Assembly (NCBI RefSeq): GCF_002858765.1
Contig: NZ_PJRP01000021.1
Span: 60,734-124,733 of the forward strand
Direction of reading: 5' to 3'
Source of the DNA: Cupriavidus pauculus
GTDB taxonomy: Bacteria; Pseudomonadota; Gammaproteobacteria; Burkholderiales; Burkholderiaceae
DNA: 64,000 nt
Below, piece after piece: positions 1-6,688 of this stretch (positions are counted from its first letter, which is position 1; every line of letters starts with the position of its first letter). The notes beneath the pieces are model-generated. The model ran no database searches and had not been told where the DNA came from. It was given only the letters and a program-made list of their open reading frames with translations. A program made the translations under genes and the position numbers.

Positions 1-1
1 C

Positions 2-250
2 GAGAAGCCGGTGCCGTTCGACATCTTCGCGTTCTACCGGGGGCAGCACACGTACGTGGGCGTCGACACCCTGGCGATGGACAGCCAGGCCTGTGCGTCG
101 ATCCTCGACGCGCTCGCGCCCATGTTCGCCGCCGGCCAGCTCAAGCCGTTCCCGGTGCTGCCGGACTATACGTACGCGCTGGCCGATGCCAAGGACGCCT
201 ATCGCGCCGTGCTGCAAGGCGCCACCGAGCGCGTGGTGCTGACGCCATGA
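2..250 (+). CDS. C-terminal part of a medium-chain dehydrogenase/quinone oxidoreductase (5' end outside the window)
   Basis: Only the last 82 residues are present; the frame is already open at base 2 and stops with TGA at 248-250. The segment contains the FAFYRGQHTYVGVD stretch, then an acidic/alanine-rich helix, then the LPDYTYALADAKDAYRAV and RVVLTP ending that is characteristic of zinc-type alcohol dehydrogenases and quinone oxidoreductases of the MDR superfamily (end of the Rossmann domain and return to the catalytic fold). Substrate cannot be told from this fragment. The stop codon overlaps the start of the downstream cupin gene by 4 bases (ATGA), which suggests translational coupling and a shared transcript entering the window from the left. 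Confidence 0.8.
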   Translation, partial: EKPVPFDIFAFYRGQHTYVGVDTLAMDSQACASILDALAPMFAAGQLKPFPVLPDYTYALADAKDAYRAVLQGATERVVLTP

Positions 251-597
251 ACACGACCCGATTTGCCCAGGCGCCGGCCTACTACCCGGCCAACCACGAA
301 GGCATGCACTGCCTGCGCCTGCAGGGGCACGAGGCGGGCCCATCCGACGCCCTGTGGATGGGCGTGTCCGTGATCCTGCCGGGCGGCCACACGTCGCTGG
401 ATGCGTCGCCTGTTGAGAAGCACTACGTCGTCCTGCAGGGCGAGGTGTGCATCCGGACGCCATCGGAAAGCGTCACCCTGGGGCGCTTCGATTCGGTACG
501 ACTGGCGCCGGGAGAGGCCCGGCAGGTCAGCAATCCATCCAATCTGCCGGCCATGCTGCTGCTGGCGATGCCGTACCCGCCGCGCGCATCACCCTGA
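247..597 (+). CDS. Small single-domain cupin protein
   Basis: A 116-residue protein. The G(X)5HX(n)E-like cupin motif 1 is seen around residues 46-66 (ILPGGHTSLDASPVEKHYVV followed by LQGEVCI), and a second strand-rich half with LAPGEARQV follows around residue 86-92. This is the small beta-barrel cupin fold, about 110-120 residues in many binding or isomerase-type members. The start ATG overlaps the stop of the preceding dehydrogenase by 4 bases, so the two are very likely co-translated and act in the same catabolic pathway. No substrate can be assigned. The next gene (porin) starts 64 bases later behind its own operator-like site. Confidence 0.75.
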   Translation: MNTTRFAQAPAYYPANHEGMHCLRLQGHEAGPSDALWMGVSVILPGGHTSLDASPVEKHYVVLQGEVCIRTPSESVTLGRFDSVRLAPGEARQVSNPSNLPAMLLLAMPYPPRASP

Positions 598-612
598 TTT
601 TTTGTGCTGGTT

Positions 613-640
613 TTGCAAACGTTTGCAACGCATCCATAAC
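613..640 (+). promoter_or_regulatory. Perfect 16-bp LacI-type operator overlapping a candidate promoter for the porin
   Basis: Bases 613-628 read TTGCAAACGTTTGCAA, a perfect palindrome centred on CG, the shape of operators bound by LacI/GalR-family proteins. The first six bases (TTGCAA) can serve as a -35 element, followed by a 16-base spacer and CATAAC (635-640) as -10, so a bound repressor would cover the -35. The porin start is at 662 with a GAGGAG ribosome site in between. A LacI-family gene lies about 2.2 kb downstream in the same direction, so it is the obvious candidate binder. The promoter assignment is inference; the palindrome is directly visible. Confidence 0.7.
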
Positions 641-661
641 AACGAGGAGGAGACCCCCACG

Positions 662-1792
662 ATGCGAAATAACTTCAGGCGACCCCGCATGGTCCCGCTG
701 GTGGTATCGGCCGGCATTTCGGCCTGCATCTCCGCCGGCCTGGCGGCCCCGGCGCTGGCGGAGGAGGGCGTGACGATCTACGGCCGGCTCAACACGGCCA
801 TCGAGTATTCGCGCGCCAGTACGGCCACCGACGGCACCAGGCTTGGCGGCACGGCGCGGCTCACCAACAACCGGTCGGTGTTCGGCTTCCGAGGGGAAGA
901 GGGGCTGGGCGGCTCGCTCAAGGCCGTCTGGCAGATCGAAAGCAATGTGTCGCTCGATACCGGCCAGGGGCAGATCGCCGGCCGCAATTCGCGCGTCGGC
1001 CTGCAGGGGGAATACGGGCTGGTGTTCATGGGGCACTGGCAGACGCCCTATACCGAATCGACGGCGGGCTACGACCCGTACTACCCGACCACTGCCGGCT
1101 ACATGGCGCTGATCGGCAATGGCTCGACGTCGAGTTCCGACAACGTCCAGGACACCAGTTCCTTCGACCGGCGCCAGAAGAACATCCTGCAGTACCGGTC
1201 GCCCCAGCTGTGGGGCGCCAGCCTGTGGCTGGGCTGGGGGCTGCCCGAGGAAAAGACGACGGTGCCGCGCAACCCCGCGCTGTATTCGGCGGCGCTGGTC
1301 TACGACCGTGGGCCGCTCAGCGCCACGTTTGCCTACGAAATCCACCAGCACTACCAGGCCGCAGGGCGTAACGACGATGCGCTGAAGGTGGCGTTGGCGT
1401 ACCAGTTGCTGCCGGGCACGCGGCTGGCGGCGGTCTACGAGCATCTGCACTACCGCACCGATACGGGCGACCTGCAGCGCAACGGCTACTACGCGTCGCT
1501 GGTGCAGAAGCTCGGGCCGGGCAGCGTGCGCGTGGGCGTTGCGTTCGCGCCCAACGGCACCGGATCGTCCACGGACACCATCGGCTTCTTCCGGAGCGGC
1601 CCGGAAACCGGCGCCACGCAGTTCACCGTGGGGTACGACTACCCGCTGTCCAAGCGCACGGCGCTCTACGCGTACTACAGCCGCATCAACAACAGGAAAA
1701 ACGCGATCTACGACTTTGCCATCAACGAGCTTGGCGTCAGCGCCGGTGCCGATCCGCAGACCTTTGCGCTCGGCATGCGGCATTTTTTCTGA
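662..1792 (+). CDS. Gram-negative general porin, Burkholderiales type (outer membrane)
   Basis: A 376-residue protein. An unusually basic start is followed by a hydrophobic signal-peptide stretch ending in APALAEEG (residues ~20-40), then the porin opening VTIYGRLNTAIEYS that is typical of the OmpC-like trimeric porins of Burkholderia/Ralstonia/Cupriavidus. Internal marks are GFRGEEGLGGSLKAVWQIE, RNSRVGLQGEYG and a C-terminal FALGMRHFF; the terminal phenylalanine is the outer-membrane insertion signal. The length fits the family (350-390). The start was chosen at 662 because a GAGGAGGAG ribosome site sits just before it; the open frame runs further upstream without any signal-like sequence. 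It probably admits the substrate handled by the neighbouring TctC protein and enzymes. A LacI-type palindrome precedes it. Confidence 0.92.
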   Translation: MRNNFRRPRMVPLVVSAGISACISAGLAAPALAEEGVTIYGRLNTAIEYSRASTATDGTRLGGTARLTNNRSVFGFRGEEGLGGSLKAVWQIESNVSLDTGQGQIAGRNSRVGLQGEYGLVFMGHWQTPYTESTAGYDPYYPTTAGYMALIGNGSTSSSDNVQDTSSFDRRQKNILQYRSPQLWGASLWLGWGLPEEKTTVPRNPALYSAALVYDRGPLSATFAYEIHQHYQAAGRNDDALKVALAYQLLPGTRLAAVYEHLHYRTDTGDLQRNGYYASLVQKLGPGSVRVGVAFAPNGTGSSTDTIGFFRSGPETGATQFTVGYDYPLSKRTALYAYYSRINNRKNAIYDFAINELGVSAGADPQTFALGMRHFF

Positions 1793-1826
1793 CGCCGGGC
1801 CCGGCCATTGTTGCGAGGAGACCATC

Positions 1827-2825
1827 ATGATTCGACAGTTTTTCAGCCCCGTTACCTTTCGCCCCGTTGCCGCACTGACGCTGGCCGTGGCCGCCGCCGT
1901 GCCGGTGCAGGCGAGCGCGCAGCCGCAGTATCCGGCCAAGCCGATCCGGCTGGTCGTGCCGTTTTCCGCTGGCAGCGCCACCGATATCCTGGCGCGCATC
2001 ATCGGCGCCAGGATGGGCGAGTCCGGCCAATGGCAGGTCGTGGTCGACAACCGGCCCGGCGCGGGCGGCACGCTGGGTGCCACCACGGTGGCCAAGTCCG
2101 CGCCCGATGGCTACACGCTGGTCCTGGTGTCGGTGGGGCATGCCATCAATGCCACGCTGTACCCGAAGCTGGGCTATGACACGCTGAAGGACTTTGCCCC
2201 GGTATCGCTGGTGGCTTCGGTACCGAACGTGCTGGTGGTCAATGCCGCCAGCACGTACAAGTCGGTGCGCGACATCGTCGCGGCGGCAAAAGCCCGGCCA
2301 GGCGCCCTGAATTTCGATTCCGCCGGGTCGGGCAGTTCCACGCACCTGAGCGGCGAGATGTTCAAGATGCAGGCAAAGATCGATATCGTGCATATCCCAT
2401 ACAAGGGCACCGGCGAGGCCCTGACCGATGTGATGGCCGGGCGCGGCGACATGATGTTTGCGCCCAGCGTGTCGGCGATGCCGTTTGTCAGGCAGGGCAA
2501 GCTCCGCGCGCTGGCCGTGACCACGCCCAGGCGCGCCGGTGTGCTGCCCGATATCCCCACCGTGGCGGAATCGGGGCTGCCGGACTACGCCTTCGACTCG
2601 TGGTTCGGCGTGCTGGCGCCGGCGTCGACCCCGAAGGAGATCGTCAACGCGCTCAACGCCGAGATTGGCAAGGCGCTGGCCGCGCCCGACGTGCGCGAGC
2701 GCCTGGCCGCGCAGGGGGCGGAGCCCCGGTCCAGCACCCCGCAGGAATTTGCCAGCTATATCCAGGCCGAGATCGCCAGGCTGGCCCCGGTGGTCAGGCA
2801 ATCCGGGGTGCGCGCGGGAGAGTGA
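1827..2825 (+). CDS. Bug/TctC-family tripartite tricarboxylate-type periplasmic binding protein
   Basis: A 332-residue protein with an N-terminal signal peptide (hydrophobic stretch ending around VQASAQ, residues ~15-32) and the family opening YPAKPIRLVVPFSAGSATD. Further typical marks are VDNRPGAGGTLG, KSAPDGYTLVLVS, GSGSSTHLSGEMFK and the C-terminal FASYIQAEIARLAPVVRQSG. Bug proteins bind carboxylated or aromatic compounds in the periplasm; Bordetella and Cupriavidus genomes carry very many of them, usually without cognate membrane TctA/TctB partners, and none is seen here. It begins 34 bases after the porin with a GAGGAG ribosome site, so both are probably one transcript. The ligand is unknown. 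The start is set by the ribosome site and the signal peptide; the frame is open far upstream. Confidence 0.9.
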   Translation: MIRQFFSPVTFRPVAALTLAVAAAVPVQASAQPQYPAKPIRLVVPFSAGSATDILARIIGARMGESGQWQVVVDNRPGAGGTLGATTVAKSAPDGYTLVLVSVGHAINATLYPKLGYDTLKDFAPVSLVASVPNVLVVNAASTYKSVRDIVAAAKARPGALNFDSAGSGSSTHLSGEMFKMQAKIDIVHIPYKGTGEALTDVMAGRGDMMFAPSVSAMPFVRQGKLRALAVTTPRRAGVLPDIPTVAESGLPDYAFDSWFGVLAPASTPKEIVNALNAEIGKALAAPDVRERLAAQGAEPRSSTPQEFASYIQAEIARLAPVVRQSGVRAGE

Positions 2826-2890
2826 CGGAAGCCCGCCGGCAGACGCTAGAATGGCGCATCTCAATGATCCAGCCTGGCGTCCGCCGTCCC

Positions 2891-3925
2891 ATGTCCGAGC
2901 GCAAACGCGTGACCATCAAAGACCTCGCCGCGGAGGTCGACGTGCATTACTCCACGGTGTCGCGCGTCATGAACCCCGCGACGCGCCACCTGGTGGCCGA
3001 AGAGGTGGCCGCGCGCATCCTCAAGCTGGCCGAGGCACGCGGTTTTCGTCCGAACCGCATTGCGGCCGGGCTGCGCACGCAGCGGTCGGGGATGGTCGGC
3101 GTGATCCTGCCCGATATCGCGAACCCGGTGTTTCCGCCCATCCTGGCGGGCATCGAGTCGGTGCTGGCCCGGATGGGCTATGTGCCGATCGTGGTGAATG
3201 CCGGCACCGAGCGCACGCGGCAGCGCTTTGTCGTCGACCAGATGCTGGCGCGCCAGGTGGAAGGGCTGATCCTGGCCACCGCCGAGCGCGATGACCCGTT
3301 GCTCGAATACTGCGTGAAGGTGGGCATCCCCGTGGTGATGGTGAATCGCGGCGAACACACGGGCCGGGCGTCGTGCGTGGTCAGCGACAGTGCGCTGGCC
3401 ATGGCGTTGACGGTCGACCATCTGGTGTCGCTCGGCCATCGCTGCATCGGGCACATTGCCGGACCGGCCAGCACTTCCACCGGCGAGTCGCGCCGCGAAG
3501 GCTTTCTGGAGGCCGTAAAGCGCCATCGGCTGCGGCGCGGCGAATATGCCGTGGTGGAAGCGGAGAGCTATGCGCGCGACGCGGGCCGCCAGGCTTGCGC
3601 GCAGCTGTTCGAGGCTCTGCCGTGCCTGACCGCCATTGCCGCCGGGAACGACCTCGTGGCGATGGGTTGCTACGACCATCTGCGCGAGCGTGGCATCCGG
3701 TGTCCTGAGGACGTATCGATCGTCGGCCACAACGACATGCCTTTCGTCGATGCGCTGACGCCACCGCTGACCACCATCCGCATCCCCGTGCACGACATGG
3801 GCGAGCAGGCTGCCGAACTGCTGCTGCGCCGGATCTCCAAGCCCCTCACGGCCAGCGTCGTCATCGAACTGCGGCCGGAACTGGTGGTGCGCGGGTCTAC
3901 GGCCGCTCCCCGGGCATCCAGCTAA
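2891..3925 (+). CDS. LacI/GalR-family transcriptional regulator
   Basis: A 344-residue protein. The N-terminal helix-turn-helix is clear (VTIKDLAAEVDVHYSTVSRVMN, split here as VTIKDLAAEVD and VHYSTVSRVMN, residues 7-28), followed by the hinge region and a type-1 periplasmic-binding-like effector domain (GVILPDIANPVFPPILAGIE; GHNDMPFVDALTPPLTTIR). The length is usual for the family. It follows the TctC gene by 65 bases on the same strand. A start at 2864 is also possible, but 2891 matches the normal distance from start to helix-turn-helix; neither has a strong ribosome site. It probably controls the porin-TctC unit through the palindrome at 613-628, and perhaps itself. The inducer is unknown; the neighbouring enzymes point to an aromatic or organic-acid intermediate rather than a sugar, which is unusual for this family. 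Confidence 0.92.
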   Translation: MSERKRVTIKDLAAEVDVHYSTVSRVMNPATRHLVAEEVAARILKLAEARGFRPNRIAAGLRTQRSGMVGVILPDIANPVFPPILAGIESVLARMGYVPIVVNAGTERTRQRFVVDQMLARQVEGLILATAERDDPLLEYCVKVGIPVVMVNRGEHTGRASCVVSDSALAMALTVDHLVSLGHRCIGHIAGPASTSTGESRREGFLEAVKRHRLRRGEYAVVEAESYARDAGRQACAQLFEALPCLTAIAAGNDLVAMGCYDHLRERGIRCPEDVSIVGHNDMPFVDALTPPLTTIRIPVHDMGEQAAELLLRRISKPLTASVVIELRPELVVRGSTAAPRASS

Positions 3926-3983
3926 AACACCCGCGCGCGGAAGCGGGCCCGCAGCCTTCCTGGCCCGTGCCCGCTGCCCCGAC

Positions 3984-5066
3984 TCAGGTCATGCGGGGTG
4001 GTCGGCCTTCAAAGGCATCCTGCAGCAACTGGTGAATCCCTTCGCGTTCGAGCGGGCGTGGGTTGGGGTACTGGTTACGCAGCGCCAACGCGGTGATGGT
4101 GTCGATGTCGCCCACCGACATGCCCAGTTCGCGCAGCGAGGTTGGGGCGCCAAGACGGGCCGCCAGGTCGAACACCGCACGCGGACCATCGCCATGCCCG
4201 GCGCCCAGTGCATCGGCGATGGCGGTCATTGCGTCCGGCGCGGCAGGCGCGTTGTACGCCAGCGCATGGGGCAATACCACGGTGTGGACTTCGGCATGGG
4301 GCAGGTTCAGGGTGCCGCCCAGCGTATGGCACAGCTTGTGATGCAGCCCGACCGTCACGCTGCCGAGCACCGAGCCACACAGCCACGCGCCGTACAGGGC
4401 GTCGCTGCGCGCTTCGCGCAAGGCATCGGCGCCCGGCGCGGCATCGGCGATCACGGGCAGCGCACGGCCCAGCGCCGCGATACCGTCGCGCGCCATCCAT
4501 TGGCTGACCGGGTTGCGATCGGCGGCATAGAGCCCTTCCGCCGCGTGGGCAATGGCGTTGATGCCGCTGGTCACACTGATGGCCGCCGGCAGCCCCAGCG
4601 AGAGATCGGGATCGTAGATGACGGTTCGCGGCAGCACGCGCGGATCGCGCCCGGTGCGCTTGAGGCCGGCATCGGTCAGGCCGTAGATGGGCGTCATCTC
4701 CGATCCCGAATAGGTGGTCGGCACGGCAATCACGGGCAGGCTCGATTCCAGCGCGATGGCCTTGCCCAGGCCGATGGTCGACCCGCCACCGATTGCCAGC
4801 GAGCAGTCGGCGCCGCACTGGTCGGCCATCTCGCGTGCCCGCCGCGCCTGTTCGATGGGCACGTGCATGACGGCGCCATCGAAAATGCCGGCGCAGCGCG
4901 CGCCCAGTGCGTCGGCCACCCCTTCGGCCAGCCTGCGCTGCCCGGGTGTGCAAAGCACGAGCACGCGGGTGGCACCCAGGGCGTCCACTTCGCTGGCAAG
5001 CCGTGCAAGGCTGCCCGATCCGAAGACGATGCGCTGGGGAAACGACTGATAGGCAAATGGATGCAT
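3984..5066 (-). CDS. Maleylacetate reductase (iron-containing alcohol dehydrogenase family)
   Basis: A 360-residue protein that would reduce maleylacetate to 3-oxoadipate with NAD(P)H, the step that channels (chloro)hydroxyquinol or resorcinol-type ring-cleavage products to central metabolism. Visible marks are the opening RIVFGSGSLARL, the cofactor-binding IGGGSTIGLGKAIAL, the VPTTYSGSEMTPIYG block, and the histidines of the metal-site region HHKLCHTLGGTLNLPHAEVH, typical of the maleylacetate-reductase branch. The start at 5066 agrees with family lengths (~350-360); the frame remains open further upstream. It is convergent with the lacI-type gene and carries its own candidate promoter (5117-5145). 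No ring-cleavage dioxygenase is in the window; it may lie left of it. Confidence 0.88.
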   Translation of the reverse strand: MHPFAYQSFPQRIVFGSGSLARLASEVDALGATRVLVLCTPGQRRLAEGVADALGARCAGIFDGAVMHVPIEQARRAREMADQCGADCSLAIGGGSTIGLGKAIALESSLPVIAVPTTYSGSEMTPIYGLTDAGLKRTGRDPRVLPRTVIYDPDLSLGLPAAISVTSGINAIAHAAEGLYAADRNPVSQWMARDGIAALGRALPVIADAAPGADALREARSDALYGAWLCGSVLGSVTVGLHHKLCHTLGGTLNLPHAEVHTVVLPHALAYNAPAAPDAMTAIADALGAGHGDGPRAVFDLAARLGAPTSLRELGMSVGDIDTITALALRNQYPNPRPLEREGIHQLLQDAFEGRPPRMT

Positions 5067-5116
5067 GGCGGCACTCGCAGGATGGCAGCGGTGGGCCCGC
5101 CGCGTTGGTGACGCCG

Positions 5117-5145
5117 ATACTATTTGAGGGGCGTGCACGCGGCAA
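5117..5145 (-). promoter_or_regulatory. Candidate sigma-70 promoter for the maleylacetate reductase gene
   Basis: Read on the minus strand: TTGCCG, a 17-base spacer and TAGTAT, ending about 50 bases before the start codon at 5066. Just upstream (5153-5160 on the plus strand) is GTTTGCA, which matches seven of eight bases of one half of the palindrome found before the porin; the other half is not conserved. The promoter call is inference from spacing and consensus. Confidence 0.45.
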
Positions 5146-5232
5146 GCCGCCACGTTTGCACAACACTGTTCCAGCGCAGGCCCCCTCGGCGTTGGCCGCT
5201 TACCGGGCGGCGGCAGGGTAGGTTGTCGATGC

Positions 5233-5670
5233 TCAGACCCGGATCGCGCGAAAACTGAACGCCAGGCCGATGGCGATGCCCAGTACGTCGGCCAGCAGGT
5301 CGGCCCAGGACGCATTGCGATAGGCCGTCAGCGACTGAAGGGCTTCGATGGCCGCGCCGTAGGCCGTCAAGGCCAGGGCCAGATGCCAGGCCCGCGCCGG
5401 CCAGGCACGGACGCCCAGCACGGCCAGCGTGCCGAACGCCAGCAGGTGATTGGTCTTGTCCCAGCCGGTGGTCGGTTCGGGAGCATCCGGCGGCAGCAGC
5501 GAGAGCACCAGCACGGCGAGCGCGCAGAGGGAGAAAAGAATGCGGTAGTGGGGCGGTGTCAGGCGGATCACGGCGATCTCGGCAGCTTGGGGGCTGCAGG
5601 CGGGGTGGGCATCTGCGGGAATGCCGCCACCATCGCGCGCCGGATCGTCGACGTCTGTGGGCTGCGGCAC
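5233..5670 (-). CDS. VanZ-like small membrane protein
   Basis: A 145-residue protein with about four hydrophobic segments: YRILFSLCALAVLVLSLLP (residues ~43-61), HLLAFGTLAVLGVRAWP, WHLALALTAYGAAIEALQSL and ADLLADVLGIAIGLAFSF. The WDKTNHLLAFG and AIEALQSLTAYRNASWADLLADVLG stretches are the conserved VanZ-family core (the D/E-x-Q...R-x-x-x-x-D-x-x-A-N/D pattern). The molecular function of stand-alone VanZ proteins is not established; the founding member contributes to low-level teicoplanin resistance. The start used is GTG 5670; a later GTG at 5571, directly before the first membrane segment, is equally plausible. It lies 24 bases after rlmJ and is probably co-transcribed with it. Confidence 0.75.
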   Translation of the reverse strand: MPQPTDVDDPARDGGGIPADAHPACSPQAAEIAVIRLTPPHYRILFSLCALAVLVLSLLPPDAPEPTTGWDKTNHLLAFGTLAVLGVRAWPARAWHLALALTAYGAAIEALQSLTAYRNASWADLLADVLGIAIGLAFSFRAIRV

Positions 5671-5694
5671 AGAAGTGCTGCAGCCGCCCGTTGC

Positions 5695-6552
5695 TCAGTT
5701 GTCGAGCGATTCGAGCGTGAAACTGGCGCCGCCATCCTGACCTAGCAATTCCACGAGTTTTGGCATCGCTTCCTGCAGCGCGGCCTTCAGCGTCCAGGGC
5801 GGGTTGACCACGAACATGCCACTGCCATGCAGGCCCAGGCCGCCTTCGACCGGATGCTTCACGGTCAGGGTCACGTGCAGCCAGCTATTGAGCGGCAACC
5901 GTTTCAGTTGCGCTGGCAACTGGACCGACTCGCGGCGCTGGACTTCGGGGTACCAGATCGCATAAACGCCAGTCGCAAACCGTTCCAGGCCAGCCTTGAG
6001 CGTATCGATGGTGCGCGCGTAGTCCTGCTTGTCTTCGTATGAGGGATCAATTAGCACCAGCGCGCGGCGCGGCGGCGGCGGCAGGATGGCCCTGATGCCG
6101 TTGAAGCCGTCGCCGTCATAGAGCATCACCTTGCGGCCGGCGCCGCGAAAGTTGTCGCGCAGGATCTGGATTTCGGTGCTATGAAGCTCGAACAGGCGCA
6201 AACGGTCGGCATCGCGCAGCATCTGCCAGGCCAGCCACGGCGAACCCGGGTAGTGCTTGAGGTTGCCATCCCGGTTCAGTTCGCGAACCTGCTCAAGATA
6301 GGCTTCGAGCAGTTCGGGCAGGGCCTGGCCGTCGGCCGCGGCGCGCCAGAGCGGCCCGATCCCGGTTTCAAATTCCGATTTCTTCTGCGCGTAGGCGTGA
6401 TCCAGCGCGTAGAGGCCGGCCCCGGCATGCGTGTCGACGTACCAGAACGGCTTGTCCTTCTGCGTCAGATAGTCCAGCAACTGGACCACGACGGCGTGCT
6501 TGAGGACATCGGCATGGTTGCCGGCGTGAAAGGCGTGACGATAACTGAGCAT
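5695..6552 (-). CDS. rlmJ: 23S rRNA (adenine(2030)-N6)-methyltransferase RlmJ
   Basis: A 285-residue protein starting MLSYRHAFHAGNHADVLKH, the invariant N-terminus of RlmJ (formerly YhiR/ComJ). The SAM-binding start YVDTHAGAGLY lies around residues 38-48, and the catalytic DPSYEDKQDY motif (DPPY-type, N6-adenine methylation) around residues 167-176. RlmJ methylates A2030 of 23S rRNA before ribosome assembly. The length is standard. It diverges from mnmC across 136 bases, and a VanZ-like gene follows at once on the same strand. Confidence 0.95.
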   Translation of the reverse strand: MLSYRHAFHAGNHADVLKHAVVVQLLDYLTQKDKPFWYVDTHAGAGLYALDHAYAQKKSEFETGIGPLWRAAADGQALPELLEAYLEQVRELNRDGNLKHYPGSPWLAWQMLRDADRLRLFELHSTEIQILRDNFRGAGRKVMLYDGDGFNGIRAILPPPPRRALVLIDPSYEDKQDYARTIDTLKAGLERFATGVYAIWYPEVQRRESVQLPAQLKRLPLNSWLHVTLTVKHPVEGGLGLHGSGMFVVNPPWTLKAALQEAMPKLVELLGQDGGASFTLESLDN

Positions 6553-6688
6553 GGCAAGGCGGGATGACGGGGCGCAAACTTCGCTCGGACAAGGGCTGGC
6601 AGGCGGTTTGCGCGAAGGGCGCTATGCTACCATCCGCCGCCATTTCCGGCCGTTTTCCCATTGCTTTTCCTCCATTTTCTTCCCTTTC

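Noticed and set aside
527..2095. Long minus-strand open frame opposite the porin and TctC genes (522 codons)
   Set aside because: It is composed of the Arg/Ala/Gly-rich sequence typical of GC-rich antisense frames, with no family marks, and lies wholly opposite two well-recognised genes. Many similar long frames (opposite tig, lon, ppiD, purL, fadB, acyl-CoA dehydrogenase) were dismissed for the same reason.
3943..3952. GCGGGCCCGC palindrome between the LacI and maleylacetate reductase genes
   Set aside because: Looks like a terminator stem but has no T-tract on either strand and no loop; too short to support a call.
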